Shown here piece by piece: positions 47,751 through 49,322 of a DNA stretch of 49,322 nucleotides. Position numbers and translations under genes: made by a program. Location: NCBI GenBank assembly GCA_003599175.1, contig QZIY01000036.1:1-49322 (forward strand). Reading direction: 5' to 3'. The notes under the pieces were generated by a model. It was given only the letters and a program-made list of their open reading frames with translations. It was not told the DNA's origin and ran no database searches. The DNA comes from Candidatus Parcubacteria bacterium. GTDB lineage: Bacteria > Patescibacteriota > Minisyncoccia > Phycocordibacterales > UBA2100. Each line of letters starts with the position of its first letter. Within the stretch, counting starts at the first letter, position 1.

Positions 47751-48758
47751 ATGTCGCTGCGCACGGATGTCGTTGTTGATCTCCAATATGGAGATTGCGG
47801 AAAGGGCAAAATCACCCACCATTTGGCACATACACAAAAATACTCCCACGTCCTCCGCTACAACGGCGGCTGCAACGCAGGACACACCATTTTTCATCAA
47901 GGAAAGAAATTCGTAACACACCAAATTCCCGCTGGTGTGTTTTTTGGTATCAAATCGATTATTGGATCTGGCTGCGTCGTTTCCCCCGAGCAGTTTTTCA
48001 AGGAATTACAGATGCTCGAAGAAGGCGGCATCGATACGAAGGGTAAAATTTTCATCGCGAAGAATGCGCATGTGATCACGGAGCAGAATAAAGAGGAAGA
48101 TACAAAGGTCGGCGGCGCGATCGGCACGACGGGCCAAGGCAACGGCCCCGCGTATCGCGACAAATACGGCCGCACGGGTGTGCGTGCGGAAAAAGTGCCA
48201 GAGCTCGCGCCGTACCTCATTGATCTGTATGACGAATGGTACGGGGACGCCGATGTACAAATTCTCGCTGAAGGCGCCCAAGGCTTCGGACTCGACATTG
48301 ATTGGGGCGACTACCCGTTTGTCACCTCCTCTCATTGCACGACAGCGGGAGCACTCCTCAATGGCTTGCCGCCGAATGCGGTCAAGGACGTGTGGGGTGT
48401 CGCGAAAATCTATGAAACCTACGTCGGCAGCAAAAAATTCCAACCAGAAGGCGCAATTTTCGACAAGATCGGCGACATCGGCGAAGAATTTGGCGCCACG
48501 ACCGGCCGCCGCCGCCAAGTAAATTGGATGGATATGCAAACGCTCGAGCGCGCTATACGTATAAACGGCGTGACGCATGTTGTATTCAACAAAGTCGATG
48601 TCTTAAGGGAAGCTGGCCAATGGGCGGTCATAGATAAGGACAAAGTCATCCCCTTCTCCGATGAAAAGACCATGCAGCAATTCGTCTCCGATCGCCTCAA
48701 GCAACTCAACATTCTCCCCGACCACATCTTTTTCTCGGAGAGTAAAGACAGAATTTAG
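47751..48758 (+). CDS. purA: adenylosuccinate synthetase (short form)
   Basis: Converts IMP, GTP and aspartate to adenylosuccinate, the first step of AMP synthesis from IMP. It has 335 residues, the short form common in archaea, versus about 430 in most bacteria. Motifs: YGDCGKGKITHHL (the nearly universal GDEGKGK here has Cys for Glu), RYNGGCNAGHTIF with catalytic His, EGAQGFGLDIDWGDYPFVTS and ATTGRRRQVNW. TACAAT (47731-47736) ends 14 bases before the ATG, a leader of about seven bases. Activity with the Cys substitution is an open point. Confidence 0.92.
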   Translation: MSLRTDVVVDLQYGDCGKGKITHHLAHTQKYSHVLRYNGGCNAGHTIFHQGKKFVTHQIPAGVFFGIKSIIGSGCVVSPEQFFKELQMLEEGGIDTKGKIFIAKNAHVITEQNKEEDTKVGGAIGTTGQGNGPAYRDKYGRTGVRAEKVPELAPYLIDLYDEWYGDADVQILAEGAQGFGLDIDWGDYPFVTSSHCTTAGALLNGLPPNAVKDVWGVAKIYETYVGSKKFQPEGAIFDKIGDIGEEFGATTGRRRQVNWMDMQTLERAIRINGVTHVVFNKVDVLREAGQWAVIDKDKVIPFSDEKTMQQFVSDRLKQLNILPDHIFFSESKDRI

Positions 48759-48786
48759 TTTTTATCTGACGAGGATAGAGACCAAA

Positions 48787-48808
48787 ATGAATATGCTTGC
48801 ATATTCAT
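48787..48808. repeat. ATGAATATGC inverted repeat
   Basis: ATGAATATGC, TT, GCATATTCAT: a perfect 10-bp inverted repeat between convergent purA and the ComM-like gene. Operator or stem function unknown. Confidence 0.6.
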
Positions 48809-48836
48809 TTCCGAACGACGCAGTCAGCAAAGGTGA

Positions 48837-48862
48837 AAACCCCGCGGCTTGCCCTGGGGTTT
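48837..48862. terminator. AAACCCC/GGGGTTT hairpin
   Basis: AAACCCC and GGGGTTT flank a GC-rich loop between the convergent genes. It is T-rich at one end and A-rich at the other, so it could end transcripts in both directions. Confidence 0.6.
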
Positions 48863-48870
48863 GATAACTT

Positions 48871-49322
48871 TCATATTTCGCGGACGCGATACTGCAGCGC
48901 CTCCATCATGTGCGGCTCATGGATCGTCGCGCTCCCCTCGAGGTCAGCTATCGTGCGGGCGAGTTTGATCGTACGGTGATAGCCGCGCGCGGAAAGCTTG
49001 TACGCTCTCGCGGCATTCATGATCGCTTTTTCCCCTGCCGGGCTAAGCTCTGCGAGCTGCTCGAGCTCTTTCGGGCCCATGTCGGAGTTGGTCGTGATGT
49101 GGTTGACGTTTTTGAATCGCGCTTGTTGCCGTTCGCGCGCCGCCTTGACCCGCTCTCTCATTTTATCCCCTTCTTCGTCCCCTTTATTCCCCTTTCTCCC
49201 TTTATCCATCGCAAGCGCCTCGGGAGGCATCTCACCTACGTGCACCCACATGTCGATGCGATCGGCCACAGGGCCGGAGAGCTTTCGTTTGTATCGTTCG
49301 ATCGCGGTATGCGGACAACGGC
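48871..49322 (-). CDS. ComM/YifB-like Mg-chelatase-family ATPase (C-terminal part)
   Basis: The C-terminal about 150 residues of a ComM/YifB-type AAA protein. The open frame runs off the window edge (ERYKRKLSGPVADRIDMWV corresponds to the family's SGPLLDRID). Landmarks: ERQQARF, LSARGYHRTIKLARTIADLE and the final helix MMEALQYRVRE, the Mg_chelatase_C domain. The Walker motifs lie outside the window. ComM acts in natural transformation as a branch-migration helicase in other bacteria, which would fit the pilus ATPase and secretion-like genes here (inference). A basic spacer KGRKGNKGDEEGDKM is unusual. Confidence 0.85.
   Translation of the reverse strand, partial: RCPHTAIERYKRKLSGPVADRIDMWVHVGEMPPEALAMDKGRKGNKGDEEGDKMRERVKAARERQQARFKNVNHITTNSDMGPKELEQLAELSPAGEKAIMNAARAYKLSARGYHRTIKLARTIADLEGSATIHEPHMMEALQYRVREI

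Overview
This window looks like a chromosomal segment of a Patescibacteria (Candidate Phyla Radiation) bacterium, most likely in the Parcubacteria/Paceibacteria branch. This is inferred from gene content: a DUF6496 basic protein, a short (335-residue) adenylosuccinate synthetase, HTH-LAGLIDADG proteins beside tRNA genes, a long type IV secretion-like membrane cluster with many unrecognised secreted proteins, and protein-altering dispersed repeats. Stops include TGA (for example ruvA), so the standard code applies.

Layout. 1-9.9 kb: a decayed serine recombinase next to tRNA-Ser, a HAD hydrolase, an HTH-LAGLIDADG gene beside tRNA-Arg, rpsT, ruvA, a Mur ligase, a lamin-tail protein, a TrmH-type methyltransferase, a small membrane protein, tRNA-Lys abutting a second HTH-LAGLIDADG gene, and glutamate dehydrogenase. 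9.9-15.5 kb (minus strand): a Cys-rich secreted protein, holA-polA, tsaE and a twin-arginine protein. 15.5-22.3 kb: a PilB/GspE ATPase, small membrane proteins, a structured-RNA locus, ruvB, a 550-bp gene-poor block rich in repeats, two membrane proteins, and yebC-ruvC. 22.4-30 kb is the replication-origin neighbourhood: a class A penicillin-binding protein, dnaN and dnaA (minus), facing rpmH-rnpA-yidC-jag (plus). 30-43 kb (minus) is a type IV secretion/conjugation-like cluster: VirB2-like pilin, a propeller protein, an Ig-like secreted protein, VirB4, a TraC-like N-domain protein, PrgI, VirB6-like and three unrecognised exported proteins. 43-49.3 kb: rsmA, a PcrA/UvrD helicase, a LysM-M23 peptidase, purA and the end of a ComM-like ATPase.

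Two sequence-level themes stand out. First, most genes carry a -10 box (TATAAT, TATACT, TACAAT and variants) that ends only 6-9 bases before the start codon, which predicts leaderless mRNAs. Only a few genes have a Shine-Dalgarno sequence. Second, three genes (Mur ligase, penicillin-binding protein, jag) start inside the right arm of a conserved inverted repeat (GTTAGAAGC ... GCTTCTAAC). The left arm carries its own ATG, encoding a peptide that starts M(N/D)PVRS. In two copies this upstream ORF spans the whole loop and stops four bases before the real start codon (TAACGGGATG). This looks like a leaderless-uORF and hairpin translation-control cassette, and is the best candidate here for something undescribed.

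Functionally the window combines recombination and replication (ruvA, ruvB, ruvC, polA, holA, dnaA, dnaN, helicase), cell-wall work (Mur ligase, penicillin-binding protein, LysM peptidase), membrane insertion (yidC, jag), and a surface apparatus that could mediate DNA uptake, secretion or contact with a host.
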